From the NCBI GenBank assembly GCA_030640725.1, contig DAOWIV010000242.1, forward strand, positions 1-10,648: DNA of 10,648 nt. The letters run 5' to 3'. The stretch is from Methanosarcinales archaeon. Its GTDB lineage: Archaea > Halobacteriota > Methanosarcinia > Methanosarcinales > Methanogasteraceae. The number at the start of each line of letters is the position of its first letter. Positions within the stretch are counted from its first letter, which is position 1. Positions 1 through 8,000 of this stretch are shown here, piece by piece. Both the position numbers and the translations under genes were made by a program. A model generated the notes under the pieces. The model was given only the letters and a program-made list of their open reading frames with translations. It did no database searches and had not been told where the DNA came from.

Positions 1-411
1 AAATGTAGCTATCTCAAACTCAAAATCTTTCCACAAATCCGGCAAACTCTCAGCAAGCGGCATTAATCTTTCTTTGTCTAACAGTACCCCATATCCGTGA
101 ATGAAGAAATGTCGAAACGCACGATATTCATCGAGTCTCTTTGAAAGTTCAAGTGAAATTATTTGATTATTAACTGATAAATCCAATAAATCTCTGTGCC
201 AGGATTCTGAGACCGGGATGGATATTCCCTTGAATTTTAATACTCTCTTAAGTATGTTCTCTATTCCATTGTACGTGTTTTGGAGAAATGTCGAGATAGC
301 AGCTAACTCAACGACAGTCTTTTCTTTTCGCTGCAATGCTTCGTTTAATGCTCGAAATGTATCTAAAACATATTCTTTTTCAGCCTGAACCTCTCGAAGC
401 AATTCATCCAT
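1..411 (-). CDS. hepT: HepT-like HEPN ribonuclease toxin (partial, C-terminus beyond left edge)
   Basis: This is the toxin half of a MntA/HepT (MNT-HEPN) toxin-antitoxin pair, by family knowledge an RNA-cleaving HEPN protein that its partner nucleotidyltransferase inactivates by AMPylation. The frame starts at ATG 411 and stays open for 137 codons to base 1, so the C-terminus is missing from the window. The predicted protein is mostly helical and contains RHFFIHGY at residues 100-107, an exact R-X4-H-X-Y HEPN catalytic motif (R100, H105, Y107); the Tyr is the residue modified by MntA in studied members. The segment around residues 40-60 (AISTFLQNTYNGIENILKR) and the SWHRDLL segment resemble the longer HepT-like subfamily rather than the short classical HepT. 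The start overlaps the stop of mntA by 8 nt (ATGGATGA), so the two are translationally coupled. The DNA looks AT-rich compared with the housekeeping genes to the right. The family is clear from the motif and partner; activity is inferred. Confidence 0.85.
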   Translation of the reverse strand, partial: MDELLREVQAEKEYVLDTFRALNEALQRKEKTVVELAAISTFLQNTYNGIENILKRVLKFKGISIPVSESWHRDLLDLSVNNQIISLELSKRLDEYRAFRHFFIHGYGVLLDKERLMPLAESLPDLWKDFEFEIATF

Positions 412-673
412 AGATCTTAACCCCTTTTTCTTCTATTATTTGATTAAATAATGATTTTCTAGATAAGTCTACAAGGTCCACAGGTTTAGATAAATTTCTC
501 ATTAACTCACCATAAAATTTAAAAAAGACGTTGGGTCGTATTCCTTCTACTGCCAGGTCAATATCGTTAGGCTCACTGCCCTCATCCAATGACGACCCAA
601 AAAGATAAATGGAAGAAACTTTGTATTTTTTCGCATAATGGGTAATAATCTGTTTGTCCATTTCGCCTATCAT
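404..673 (-). CDS. mntA: MntA-like minimal nucleotidyltransferase antitoxin
   Basis: A small MNT-fold protein (89 aa from ATG 673, or 85 aa from ATG 661), the expected antitoxin of the HepT gene just downstream. Members transfer AMP from ATP onto the HEPN toxin. Counting from ATG 673, the nucleotidyltransferase signature is the LFGSS segment with G26-S27 followed by D37-x-D39 (PNDIDLAV), the two metal-binding carboxylates; a third Asp is available in VDLVDL (residues 65-70). Spacing between GS and DxD is nine residues, close to the classic GSX10DXD. The start is not certain: ATG 673 has GGTGG six bases upstream, ATG 661 has AGGCGA almost touching it. A much longer open frame to 841 exists, but it runs through the GC-rich putative RNA region and its extra N-terminus resembles nothing. 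The stop overlaps hepT by 8 nt. Family is confident; the partner relation is inferred from order and overlap. Confidence 0.85.
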   Translation of the reverse strand: MIGEMDKQIITHYAKKYKVSSIYLFGSSLDEGSEPNDIDLAVEGIRPNVFFKFYGELMRNLSKPVDLVDLSRKSLFNQIIEEKGVKIYG

Positions 674-761
674 GATCATCCACCGCATGATATTGTTAGC
701 TATCATTAAATTATGTTTGAACCATATCACTTGCTTGAAGTATATGTCTAACCCACCCCAC

Positions 762-966
762 AAAAACCTTCCGACCACGCGGACCCGCCCCGACCTCCGC
801 GTAACCTCACGCCCGCCTCCCGAAGTCATGATACCCCGCACTTAAGTACAAGGCTTGTGCAGTGTGATTCATCGTTCCACGCCTAAGCGATCCTTGCATC
901 CCGATATGTATCGCTTCACAGGTCTTAGGGATAATTCCTGTGCCTGCTGAGTACGATTGTCTCCAA
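762..966 (-). ncRNA. Candidate structured RNA or structured 5' leader in the 674-1130 gene-free stretch
   Basis: No convincing protein gene is seen between 674 and 1130. The central part is unusually GC-rich for an intergenic region and holds four inverted repeats: 777-783 with 796-802 (ACGCGGA/TCCGCGT, perfect 7 bp); 838-841 with 861-864, enclosing 846-850 with 856-860; 885-891 with 910-916 (AAGCGAT/ATCGCTT, perfect 7 bp); and 917-922 with 937-942 (CACAGG/CCTGTG, perfect 6 bp), directly abutting the previous stem. On the minus strand a TATA-like element at 991-999 would place a start near 966-970, and TTTTT (complement of 762-766) follows the last stem as in archaeal oligo-U termination. Minus is therefore my preferred strand, about 200 nt. 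It could equally be a long leader of mntA-hepT. I could not match it to SRP RNA, RNase P RNA, 5S, tRNA or a clear C/D box RNA. Confidence 0.3.
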
Positions 967-990
967 CCGGAATCTTTTCGTGATACTTCG

Positions 991-999
991 TATATATTA
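991..999 (-). promoter_or_regulatory. TATA-like element upstream of the structured region
   Basis: TAATATATA read on the minus strand, about 26 nt from the proposed start of the candidate RNA near 966-970. The element is nearly symmetric, so on the plus strand it could instead start a transcript near 1020, more than 100 nt before cgi121. No experimental support. Confidence 0.3.
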
Positions 1000-1089
1000 T
1001 GAGGGGGATATCTTTTATTATGTCCGCAAATTAAATTGCCGCGACACTTGCCCGCACTTTAACAAAAATCCCTGCCAGTTGCCCACCAG

Positions 1090-1097
1090 TTATATCA
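1090..1097 (+). promoter_or_regulatory. Putative TATA box of cgi121
   Basis: TTATATCA lies 34-41 bases before ATG 1131. With the usual archaeal spacing the transcript would begin near 1120, leaving only about ten leader bases. That agrees with the absence of a good Shine-Dalgarno sequence before the ATG and suggests a nearly leaderless mRNA. Confidence 0.4.
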
Positions 1098-1130
1098 GAT
1101 CGCAGCCCCATAATCTTGATCGGACCAATC

Positions 1131-1646
1131 ATGAAGATACATCTGACCACCGGAACCTGCGAGATACAGGACACAAGCGTTTTCCTAAGCACGATAGGCA
1201 GCATCGCATCAAGATATGACATCACCGTTCAGGCGATCGATGCAGACCTAATAGCCAACAGGGAGCACGTTATCGCCGCAGCAGAAAAGGCGATCCGGGC
1301 GATGGAGCGCTCCGAAAACATCTCTGGTGACATGGGCATGGAAATACTGCTGCACGCATCCGGAAACCGCCAGATCAAGAAAGCATTGTCGATGGGCGTT
1401 AGAAATGGCAGAAATAACGTAATTCTCGTCGCTGTTGGAGAGAACATCCCGGACGCTGTGGCAGACGAGCTTGAAAATCTTGTAGATTCGTCAGATGCGG
1501 TGGATGTGACCCTGTACGGACCCGGGAAACGAGATTCGATCGTCTCCTTCTTCGGCATCACTGAAAGCGAGATTGTGGCGGTGGGCGAGGTGAAGATCCC
1601 GGAACTCGTGCTTGAGCGGGTAGCGCTTGTTGATGTGCTGAAATAA
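1131..1646 (+). CDS. cgi121: KEOPS complex subunit Cgi121
   Basis: This 171-residue protein is the Cgi121 subunit of KEOPS, the complex (Kae1, Bud32, Cgi121, Pcc1) that puts the threonylcarbamoyl group on A37 of ANN-decoding tRNAs (t6A); Cgi121 binds Bud32 and recruits the tRNA through its 3' CCA end. The family signature is visible: MEILLHASGNRQIKKALSMG at residues 70-89, where the E-(I/L)-L-x-x-(A/S)-(S/G)-x-RQI-x-x-A pattern is typical, followed by a hydrophobic strand NVILVAVG (96-103) and a C-terminal EIVAVGEV-type strand. Length fits archaeal members (about 150-175 aa). ATG 1131 (MKIHLTTG) is preferred over the in-frame TTG at 1116, because the TTG extension (IGPI) adds nothing conserved and no Shine-Dalgarno is seen. 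The gene stands alone on the plus strand and converges on gatA with 44 bases between the stops. No other KEOPS genes are in the window. Confidence 0.9.
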   Translation: MKIHLTTGTCEIQDTSVFLSTIGSIASRYDITVQAIDADLIANREHVIAAAEKAIRAMERSENISGDMGMEILLHASGNRQIKKALSMGVRNGRNNVILVAVGENIPDAVADELENLVDSSDAVDVTLYGPGKRDSIVSFFGITESEIVAVGEVKIPELVLERVALVDVLK

Positions 1647-1690
1647 CCCGAAGCACACACAACCATTATCTCATCTATCACTTATCCACA

Positions 1691-3097
1691 TCACTCGGCT
1701 TCCACAGCCGCGGCAACACCTAAAATCCTTGACTCATCAAAGAACCGCCCGATGATCTGCATTCCGATCGGCAGCCCGCGGGTGCTTCCGCACGGCACCG
1801 ACACTGATGGCACGCCAGCAAGGTTGACCGGTACCGTATTCACGTCGGCAAGATACTGGGAGAGCGGATCGACCAGTTCTCCGATCCTAAACGCGGGTAT
1901 CGGCATCGTCGGCGCAATCAGGACATCAACGCTTCCAAAAGCAGAATCAAAGTCCTGCTTGACGAGCGTGCGCACCTTGAGTGCTTTCAGATAATATTTG
2001 TCATGATAACCGGCGGATAGTGAGTATGTGCCAAGAATAATCCTTCGCTTCACCTCTTCCCCGAATCCAAGCGCGCGAATCTCTGACAATGTCGTGATCC
2101 AGTCCGTGTCATCGATGCGCAAGCCGTATCTCATTCCGTCGAATCTTGCCAGGTTCGATGAGGCTTCGCTCATCGCGATGATGTAGTAAGCTGCAAGCGC
2201 ATACTCGGTGTGCGGCATATCGATCTCCGTGTATGTCGCACCAGCGTCCTCGAGGCGGTGAATTCCGCCCCAGACCGCCTTTTCCACTACAGGATCGACG
2301 CCTTCGCCGAAGTACTGTGCAGGGATGCCGATCTTAAGCCCCGCGACATCCTGGTTACCGTTGTTACCATTATTGCCACCAATATCGATCGTTGTGCTGG
2401 TGTCAACAGACGTAGAATCCCTCGGGTCGTGCCCTGCGATGATCGAATAGAGCAGGGCAACATCCCACACATTCGATGCGATCGGTCCGATCTGCTCAAG
2501 CGAGTTTGCGTACGAGATCAGACCGTACCGGGATACTGCGCCATACGTCGGCTTCAGTCCGACCACGCCGCAGAATGAGGCTGGACACCTGACAGAGCCG
2601 CCTGTATCAGAGCCAAGCGAAATCGCAACCTCTCCAGCCGCAACAGTCGCAGCACTGCCGCCTGATGAGCCGCCTGGAACGCAGTCCGGGTTGTGCGGGT
2701 TTCTTGTTGGTCCGAAGTAGCTGGACTCGGTGGACGTCCCCATCGCAAACTCATCCATGTTCGTCTTTCCGATGATGATTGCGCCCTCGTTATACAGGCG
2801 CTCGATCACGGTAGCGTCATAAGGAGGGATGTAGCCATCAAGAATATGTGATGCGCAGGTCGTCCGGATGCCATTTGTAGATATATTGTCCTTAATTGCG
2901 ATCGGAACGCCGGAGAGCCTGCCGTCTGATTTTAAGTCCCCGGAATCGATCAAGCAGGCACGCGTGAGCGATTGATCTTCCGCCACGGTTATGAATGTGT
3001 TAAATTTACTCTTGCGGATCTGTTCGAGATGCTCGAAAGCGACATCCTCTGCAGAGGAATCCTCGACACGCCGCAGTACATCAGCAATACTCATCAT
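1691..3097 (-). CDS. gatA: Aspartyl/glutamyl-tRNA amidotransferase subunit A (GatA)
   Basis: GatA is the glutaminase subunit of GatCAB, which releases ammonia from Gln or Asn so that GatB can convert mischarged Asp-tRNA(Asn) (in archaea) or Glu-tRNA(Gln) to the amidated form. The protein has 468 residues. The amidase catalytic triad is complete: K69 (IAIKDNI), S144 in PGGSSGGSAA and the nucleophile S168 in GSDTGGSVR, with the same spacing (75 and 24 residues) as I recall from Staphylococcus aureus GatA. GLKPTYG and SLEQIGP downstream are characteristic. The C-terminus (AAAVEAE) ends somewhat earlier than in many bacterial GatA proteins, with no frameshift seen. A Gly/Asn-rich loop (residues 240-248) looks like a local repeat expansion. 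ATG 3097 and ATG 3094 are both possible: GTGA sits 3 and 6 bases upstream respectively, and a TATA box near 3124-3130 implies a start close to the ATG. gatB and gatC are not in view, so another amidase is possible but less likely. Confidence 0.9.
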   Translation of the reverse strand: MMSIADVLRRVEDSSAEDVAFEHLEQIRKSKFNTFITVAEDQSLTRACLIDSGDLKSDGRLSGVPIAIKDNISTNGIRTTCASHILDGYIPPYDATVIERLYNEGAIIIGKTNMDEFAMGTSTESSYFGPTRNPHNPDCVPGGSSGGSAATVAAGEVAISLGSDTGGSVRCPASFCGVVGLKPTYGAVSRYGLISYANSLEQIGPIASNVWDVALLYSIIAGHDPRDSTSVDTSTTIDIGGNNGNNGNQDVAGLKIGIPAQYFGEGVDPVVEKAVWGGIHRLEDAGATYTEIDMPHTEYALAAYYIIAMSEASSNLARFDGMRYGLRIDDTDWITTLSEIRALGFGEEVKRRIILGTYSLSAGYHDKYYLKALKVRTLVKQDFDSAFGSVDVLIAPTMPIPAFRIGELVDPLSQYLADVNTVPVNLAGVPSVSVPCGSTRGLPIGMQIIGRFFDESRILGVAAAVEAE

Positions 3098-3123
3098 GGT
3101 TCACATACTTATGCTCGTCTCAA

Positions 3124-3130
3124 GTTATAT
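3124..3130 (-). promoter_or_regulatory. Putative TATA box of gatA
   Basis: ATATAAC on the minus strand, centred about 30 bases before ATG 3097. It predicts a nearly leaderless gatA mRNA and thus a transcription start of its own, separate from argC whose stop is at 3204. Confidence 0.4.
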
Positions 3131-3203
3131 GTTATCACCGGTATCGCTGAAAGAAGATTCGGCAACACCGTGGTTAGCGTGACTACCCCCTCGTCCCCAC
3201 AGG

Positions 3204-4232
3204 TTACGGCGACAGTGGCGGACTCAGAAGCCCGCACGTCTCAGGAAGCCCGAGCATCAAGTTCATGTTCTGGATCGCCTGTCCTGCTGCGCCTTTTACG
3301 AGATTGTCGATCGCAGATATTACGACCACGCGGTCTCCCCCGCACACAAGCCCGATGTCGCAGAAGTTTGAGCCACGCACGTCCGCGAGATTCGGGAGGT
3401 CATTCTCCACCTCCCGCACCCTGACAAACGGTTTATCCATGTAAAACTCTTTGTACATCTCCAGAATCACATCAGGTTCACACTCTTCACGCAGAATCAG
3501 GTGCGCAGTCGTCAGAATCCCGCGAATGACTGGCACGACATGCGGCGTGAAGTATACGTGGTTGCGATTCAATGAGCTGTCCAGCAGCCCCAGTTCCTGA
3601 ACAATCTCTGGCAGATGTCTGTGTGTGGTGACATTGTAAGCACGGACGTTTTCTGCAAGATTCGGGTAGTGGGATGTCTCAGATGGTTCTACGCCAGCTC
3701 CGGAGATGCCTGATTTTGAATCAAAGATTGCATATTTAATCATTCCTGCTTTTGCAAGCGGTGCTGCCGAGAGTATCGCACCTGTGGGGTAGCATCCCGG
3801 ATTTGCGACAAGACTTGCTCCGGAGGCTTCCGGGTGCAGCTCAGGAAGACCAACGACCACGTCTCCGTCTCTCGGGTCAGTGTGCGCACGCCCGTAAGTC
3901 TCCTCAAATACCTGCACCGGCAGCCGGTAATCAGCGCTCAGGTCAACCACACGCACGCCGCCTTTAAGGAGCGCTGGAACAATATCCATCGCCGCGCCGT
4001 GCGGAACTGCCGTGAAGACGAGATCGCACGCATCAGCAATCTCTGACGGTGATGGGTTCTCGAAATGCAGATCGATCAATCCGGAGAGGTGCCGGTGGAC
4101 ATCCGTAACCGGAGTTCCTGCAAGCCGTCGTGATGTCACGATCCGAATACGGGCTTCCGGGTGCTGCAGGAGCAGCCTCATCAGTTCGCAACCAGTGTAT
4201 CCTGAGCCGCCTACGATTCCAATATCGAGCAT
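3204..4232 (-). CDS. argC: N-acetyl-gamma-glutamyl-phosphate reductase (ArgC)
   Basis: ArgC reduces N-acetyl-glutamyl-5-phosphate to the semialdehyde with NADPH in arginine (and, in some archaea, lysine/ornithine) biosynthesis in the cytoplasm. The 342-residue length is typical. The N-terminal Rossmann motif is GIVGGSGYTG (residues 5-14), the NADP-binding SRRLAG segment follows at 34-39, and the catalytic cysteine is C147 in VANPGCYPTGA; the HRHLPEI motif near residue 206 supplies the active-site histidine. SKSGISGAG (172-180) is a conserved substrate loop. I start at ATG 4232 because AGGA lies six bases upstream of it, while the ATG at 4238 directly abuts that site; the longer form would add two residues. 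It lies 71 bases downstream of queC on the same strand with no clear promoter between, so cotranscription is plausible although the functions are unrelated. Other arg genes are absent from the window. Confidence 0.95.
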   Translation of the reverse strand: MLDIGIVGGSGYTGCELMRLLLQHPEARIRIVTSRRLAGTPVTDVHRHLSGLIDLHFENPSPSEIADACDLVFTAVPHGAAMDIVPALLKGGVRVVDLSADYRLPVQVFEETYGRAHTDPRDGDVVVGLPELHPEASGASLVANPGCYPTGAILSAAPLAKAGMIKYAIFDSKSGISGAGVEPSETSHYPNLAENVRAYNVTTHRHLPEIVQELGLLDSSLNRNHVYFTPHVVPVIRGILTTAHLILREECEPDVILEMYKEFYMDKPFVRVREVENDLPNLADVRGSNFCDIGLVCGGDRVVVISAIDNLVKGAAGQAIQNMNLMLGLPETCGLLSPPLSP

Positions 4233-4303
4233 GGTCATTCCTGTGGCTCTGACTGGTCAAAAAGATTGTTGAAGACCGGGTTAGGCGGTTAGGTGGAAAG
4301 GTT

Positions 4304-4984
4304 CTACGGAGCGATTGCGCCCGGAAGCCCCGGATCCTTCACCCCCACCTCCGCAAACGCCCTTGCACGCCGCAGACACGACTCGCACACCCCGCACGGC
4401 ACATCTCCTGACCGGTAGCACGACCATGATAGCTCAAGCGGCGCACCATTCAGTGTGCCAAGACGCACGATATCTACCTTATTCATGTGGATAAGCGGCG
4501 CATTTATCTTTGGATGGCTGAGCGTGCCGTATTCGAGCACGCGATCGAACCGCTCGACAAACTCACGAGTATTGTCAGGAAACGTTCTCGCCTCCTCAAA
4601 ATCAAGACCAACCGTGATAAAATCGTAATCATAGTTCTCTGCGTAGCCGGCTGCGATAGCCATAAAGATCAGGTTCCTTGCAGGCACCCATACGCCGCGG
4701 GCAGTCTCCACTGCTTTTTCACTGTCCAGTTCATGCTCTGCGATCTGCGGTAGTTCTGAAGTGCCTGCAAGCGCCCCCCCAAAACGCGCAATCCACGGCA
4801 GTTCGATCACTTCGTGCGCCACATCAAACTTGTCACATATCCTGGCTGCGCATTGGGTCTCCTTTGCTGCCGCCTGCTGACCGTAATCAAAGGTCAGGCA
4901 GAGAACCTCTCTGCACTGGTCATACGCATGCTTGAAAGCGACGGTTGAGTCGAGTCCGGCTGAGAGAAGGATTATTGAGTTCAT
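4304..4984 (-). CDS. queC: 7-cyano-7-deazaguanine (preQ0) synthase QueC
   Basis: QueC converts 7-carboxy-7-deazaguanine to preQ0 using ATP and ammonia; in archaea preQ0 is then inserted at G15 of tRNA by ArcTGT and turned into archaeosine. The protein has 226 residues, the normal size. The PP-loop ATPase motif is LLSAGLDST (residues 6-14; SAGLDS in place of the commoner SGGLDS), TFDYGQ follows at 31-36, GVWVPARN at 97-104 is the typical (V)PxRN element, and the zinc site is C189, C197, C200 and C203 in WSCYRSGDVPCGVCESC, followed by RRARAF. No queD or queE is adjacent. The start is well supported by GGTGATC at 4989-4995, a near-perfect match to the 16S rRNA 3' end. A TATA-like element lies at 5027-5032. 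Confidence 0.95.
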   Translation of the reverse strand: MNSIILLSAGLDSTVAFKHAYDQCREVLCLTFDYGQQAAAKETQCAARICDKFDVAHEVIELPWIARFGGALAGTSELPQIAEHELDSEKAVETARGVWVPARNLIFMAIAAGYAENYDYDFITVGLDFEEARTFPDNTREFVERFDRVLEYGTLSHPKINAPLIHMNKVDIVRLGTLNGAPLELSWSCYRSGDVPCGVCESCLRRARAFAEVGVKDPGLPGAIAP

Positions 4985-4988
4985 AATA

Positions 4989-4995
4989 GATCACC
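4989..4995 (-). promoter_or_regulatory. Strong Shine-Dalgarno site of queC
   Basis: GGTGATC on the minus strand, four bases before ATG 4984. It complements the archaeal anti-Shine-Dalgarno sequence and fixes the queC start. Confidence 0.7.
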
Positions 4996-5026
4996 ATTGC
5001 TCATGGAGATGTTTCATGGGTGTGAG

Positions 5027-5032
5027 AATATA
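5027..5032 (-). promoter_or_regulatory. Putative TATA box of queC in an AT-rich gap
   Basis: TATATT on the minus strand, which would start transcription near 5003 and give a leader of about 20 bases containing the Shine-Dalgarno site. The surrounding 5026-5100 stretch is very AT-rich and also receives the end of the large upstream gene. I see no hairpin terminator in it, though A/T tracts alone can end archaeal transcripts. Confidence 0.35.
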
Positions 5033-5093
5033 ATTAGAATAATTTTTATTAATAATTTTATTGTCATTTCATTTTTAAATCATAACATATTAA

Positions 5094-8000
5094 CTATAAA
5101 TTTTTGTATCGTGAAAGCGGTATGTAGAGGTTATTCTTCGCACTTATCATCCCTAATGTGTCGGCAGCATACCTCCTGACAAGAGGGTCATCGTCTTTCA
5201 GCAGTGGTATCAGATGTTCCACATATTTCGCGTCTCCGATCGTGCCAAGTGCTCTCGCAGCATTACTCCTGACATTAGAGTTCTCGTCTTTCAGCAGTGG
5301 TATCAGATGTTCCACATCTTTCGCGTCCCCGATCGTTCCAAGTGATATCGCAGCATTACTCCTGACAAGAGGGTCATCGTCTTTCAGCAGTGGTATCAGA
5401 TGTTTTGCAGCCCTCGTATCCCCAATCGTTCCAAGTGCTCTCGCAGCACTTCTCCTGACATTAGAGTTCTCGTCTTTCAGCAGTGGCATCAGCTGCTCGA
5501 AAGCCCTCGTATCCCCAATCACTCCCAGTACTCCCACAGCACTTCCCCTAATATTAGAGTTTTCTTCTTTCAGCAGTGGCATCAGCTGCTCGAAAGCCTT
5601 CATACCCTCAATCTCTCTAAGTGTTATCGTAGCGCCCATCGTGATATAAGAGTTCTCGTCTTTCACCTGTTGCATCAGCTGCTCGAAAGCCTCCCCATCC
5701 CATATCTTTTCATGTGCTCCCGGAGCAATCGGCATTTCATAATAATAGTACTCGTCTTTCATCGATAGTACCCGATGCTTGAAAATCTTCCTACCCATAA
5801 TCGCTTCAAGTGCTGCCGCAGCTCTCCAACAACTATCATGGTCCCCATCCTCCACCTTCAACAGTGGTATCAGATGTTCCACAGCCCTCTTATCTCCAAC
5901 CGTTCCAAGCGCTTCCACAGCACGATTCCTGACATGAGGGTCCTCGTCTTTCAGCAGTGGTATCAGACGCTCGAAAGCCTTCCCACCTCCAATCTTTCCA
6001 AGTGCTCCCGCAGCACACCATCTGACAAAAGAGTCTTCGTCTTTCATGTTCTCTCTGATTTTATCGTCAATATCTTCGAATTGGTAATAAATATGAGAAA
6101 GGACTTCATTTGACCCTTCTCTCCATATACCCAATTCTCCACGAAGACTCAACTCGAATATTTGATTTTTTATCTCTTCAATGTCATGTGATTTGATCTC
6201 CGCTATTTCAAGATCCACTTCTGCAAGACATCTTCCGATGAGGAAGAGATCGTTGTAGAAGATGTCCTCATCACCCCCATTGTTCCATATCCGGTCTATC
6301 AACTCCTGGAATCGTTCGCTCTCCATACCTGCATAGAGTGGTATAACCTCCCGCCAGTGCGGGTCTCTCTTCCTCTCCGCAATTGTTTGAATGCCGTCTT
6401 CTTGATTTGCCAAGTGGTATGCCGTGTAATACTCCTGAAATGTGAGGTGAAGGAAGTGATACTCGTGCATGGTCAGTGGATGCAGGATTTCACTCCGAAA
6501 TACCACCTCGCTCAAAAGCTCTGTATAATGATCGTCTAACTTACCGGATATCGATCTCAAGAACTTATTCAACTCTTCCTTCCCGAAGATATGTCGAGGC
6601 GCGTTCTCCACTTCCTCAAAGTAATGGAATGCTATGTCTGCAAAGACACTGTTCACACTTATTTTACGATCGAGACTATCGACATCATGGTTGGTTATTC
6701 CTCTTCGTTCAAGCGTCTTTAAAAGTCCGATTACAGATGCCTTATAAAGGTCTACCCTTCTTGTCGGCATTTCCACCCCTGTTCCGGATTCTACAATGTT
6801 TTGATAGACAATACACTGGACTGAGAGGAGGAGCGGGTTTCTTGCCAGCATCTTGAGACGCGGGATTTGTATGTGATCTATCAGACTCTCTGCTCTCTTC
6901 TCATGGTCTAACCCCCCCTGGCTACGCATCCAGTTCCTTATGAATTCCTGTATCGCTGGGTCTGATAGCTCCACAACCTCCAGCGTTTTATCGTTCAATA
7001 CGCCCCCGGTATAGCCGAACTGTCGCGATGAAAGAACATAACGGTTCAATTCTCTTTCGATATCGCCAGAAACTCCCAGTTTCCGGTCGTGTGGTATCTC
7101 ATCGAAACCATCAAGGAGGAATAGTGCCTTTCGTCTTTCGTTCATATCCCTTACCATCAGGACGAACTCTTCAAACTCTTCGTCATCCAAAGGAGATCGC
7201 TTTCTGTATTGTTCGCACGCAAACTCGATGAGCGAAGTTGCTTTATTTCTTGGGTCTGCGTATTCTCCGAGTGTTATGAAAAAAGGGACCAACTCACCTT
7301 TCAGACGACCGTATGCAGCCTCCAGTGTCAGGTACTTGAGAAGCGTCGTTTTCCCGGAACCCGGGTCTCCAAGAACAACGATCCTCTGCCATTTTTCAAC
7401 GGCTTTCTCCGGGTCCATCTCTTCTTTTACCTTCTCAAGATAACGTCTCTCAGTAAATAACTGGTATTCCTGACCAGCCGCCCAATCAGGCACCGCTAAC
7501 CTGTGTTCCGGGTCATGAACTGTGCCAGAGATGGCAAGCTTTACGTACAAACTCTCCAGTGGGATGCTTCTGCTGACCATCGGGTTTGTTATGTATCTGA
7601 AAAAATCGTTGTTTTTTATGGATTCAACATACGCCGATATGGATGACATATTCGACTTTAAGTCAGTGGATTTACTTTTGTATATACTTAAGGGGGCAGA
7701 TTCTGATGTAATTTTTGCAGGTTCCCTTTTATTTAATTCACTGATTAGTTTGCGGGCTAATTCCTCCTTGCTTTCAAAATCAATTTGCTGAAATTCATGT
7801 ATTATAGGCAATTTTGAGAGTCGCGACCTATCAACACTCTTTTCTTTACAAGGTATTATATTTCCTTTTAAGCTGGGCAAACTACTCGCAAGCTCAAGTT
7901 CCCTCTTCACTTCTTCTGAACTGATCGATAGGTCAGTTATGATTACAACAAAATATTTACACGCTTCAATAATTCCATCTACAACTTTTCGCCACGGTTC

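Noticed and set aside
674..841. N-terminal extension of mntA to base 841
   Set aside because: The extra 56 or so residues are translated from the GC-rich hairpin region, have low-complexity Arg/Gly character and resemble no domain; MNT proteins start about 20 residues before the GS motif, as given by ATG 661 or 673.
762..966. SRP RNA, RNase P RNA or a C/D box RNA
   Set aside because: A GGTCGGAAGG string on the minus strand recalls SRP helix 8, but the AGCAGCC side is missing; the conserved RNase P core strings and clear paired C (RTGATGA) and D (CTGA) boxes were not found.
1229..1681. Minus-strand open frame opposite cgi121
   Set aside because: Serine/threonine-rich shadow of a recognised gene, without a Shine-Dalgarno site or recognisable domain.
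5700..5870. Frameshift or decay in the middle HEAT repeats (units 3 and 4)
   Set aside because: The frame stays open, the spacing is 33 and 32 residues instead of 31, and HEAT-like helices (KIFKH, GEAFEQLM) remain; it reads as divergence rather than breakage.
5118..6050. Regular 93-bp direct repeats as a CRISPR or intergenic repeat array
   Set aside because: They lie wholly inside an open reading frame, keep the frame exactly, and encode HEAT motifs; no short repeat/unique spacer pattern is present.
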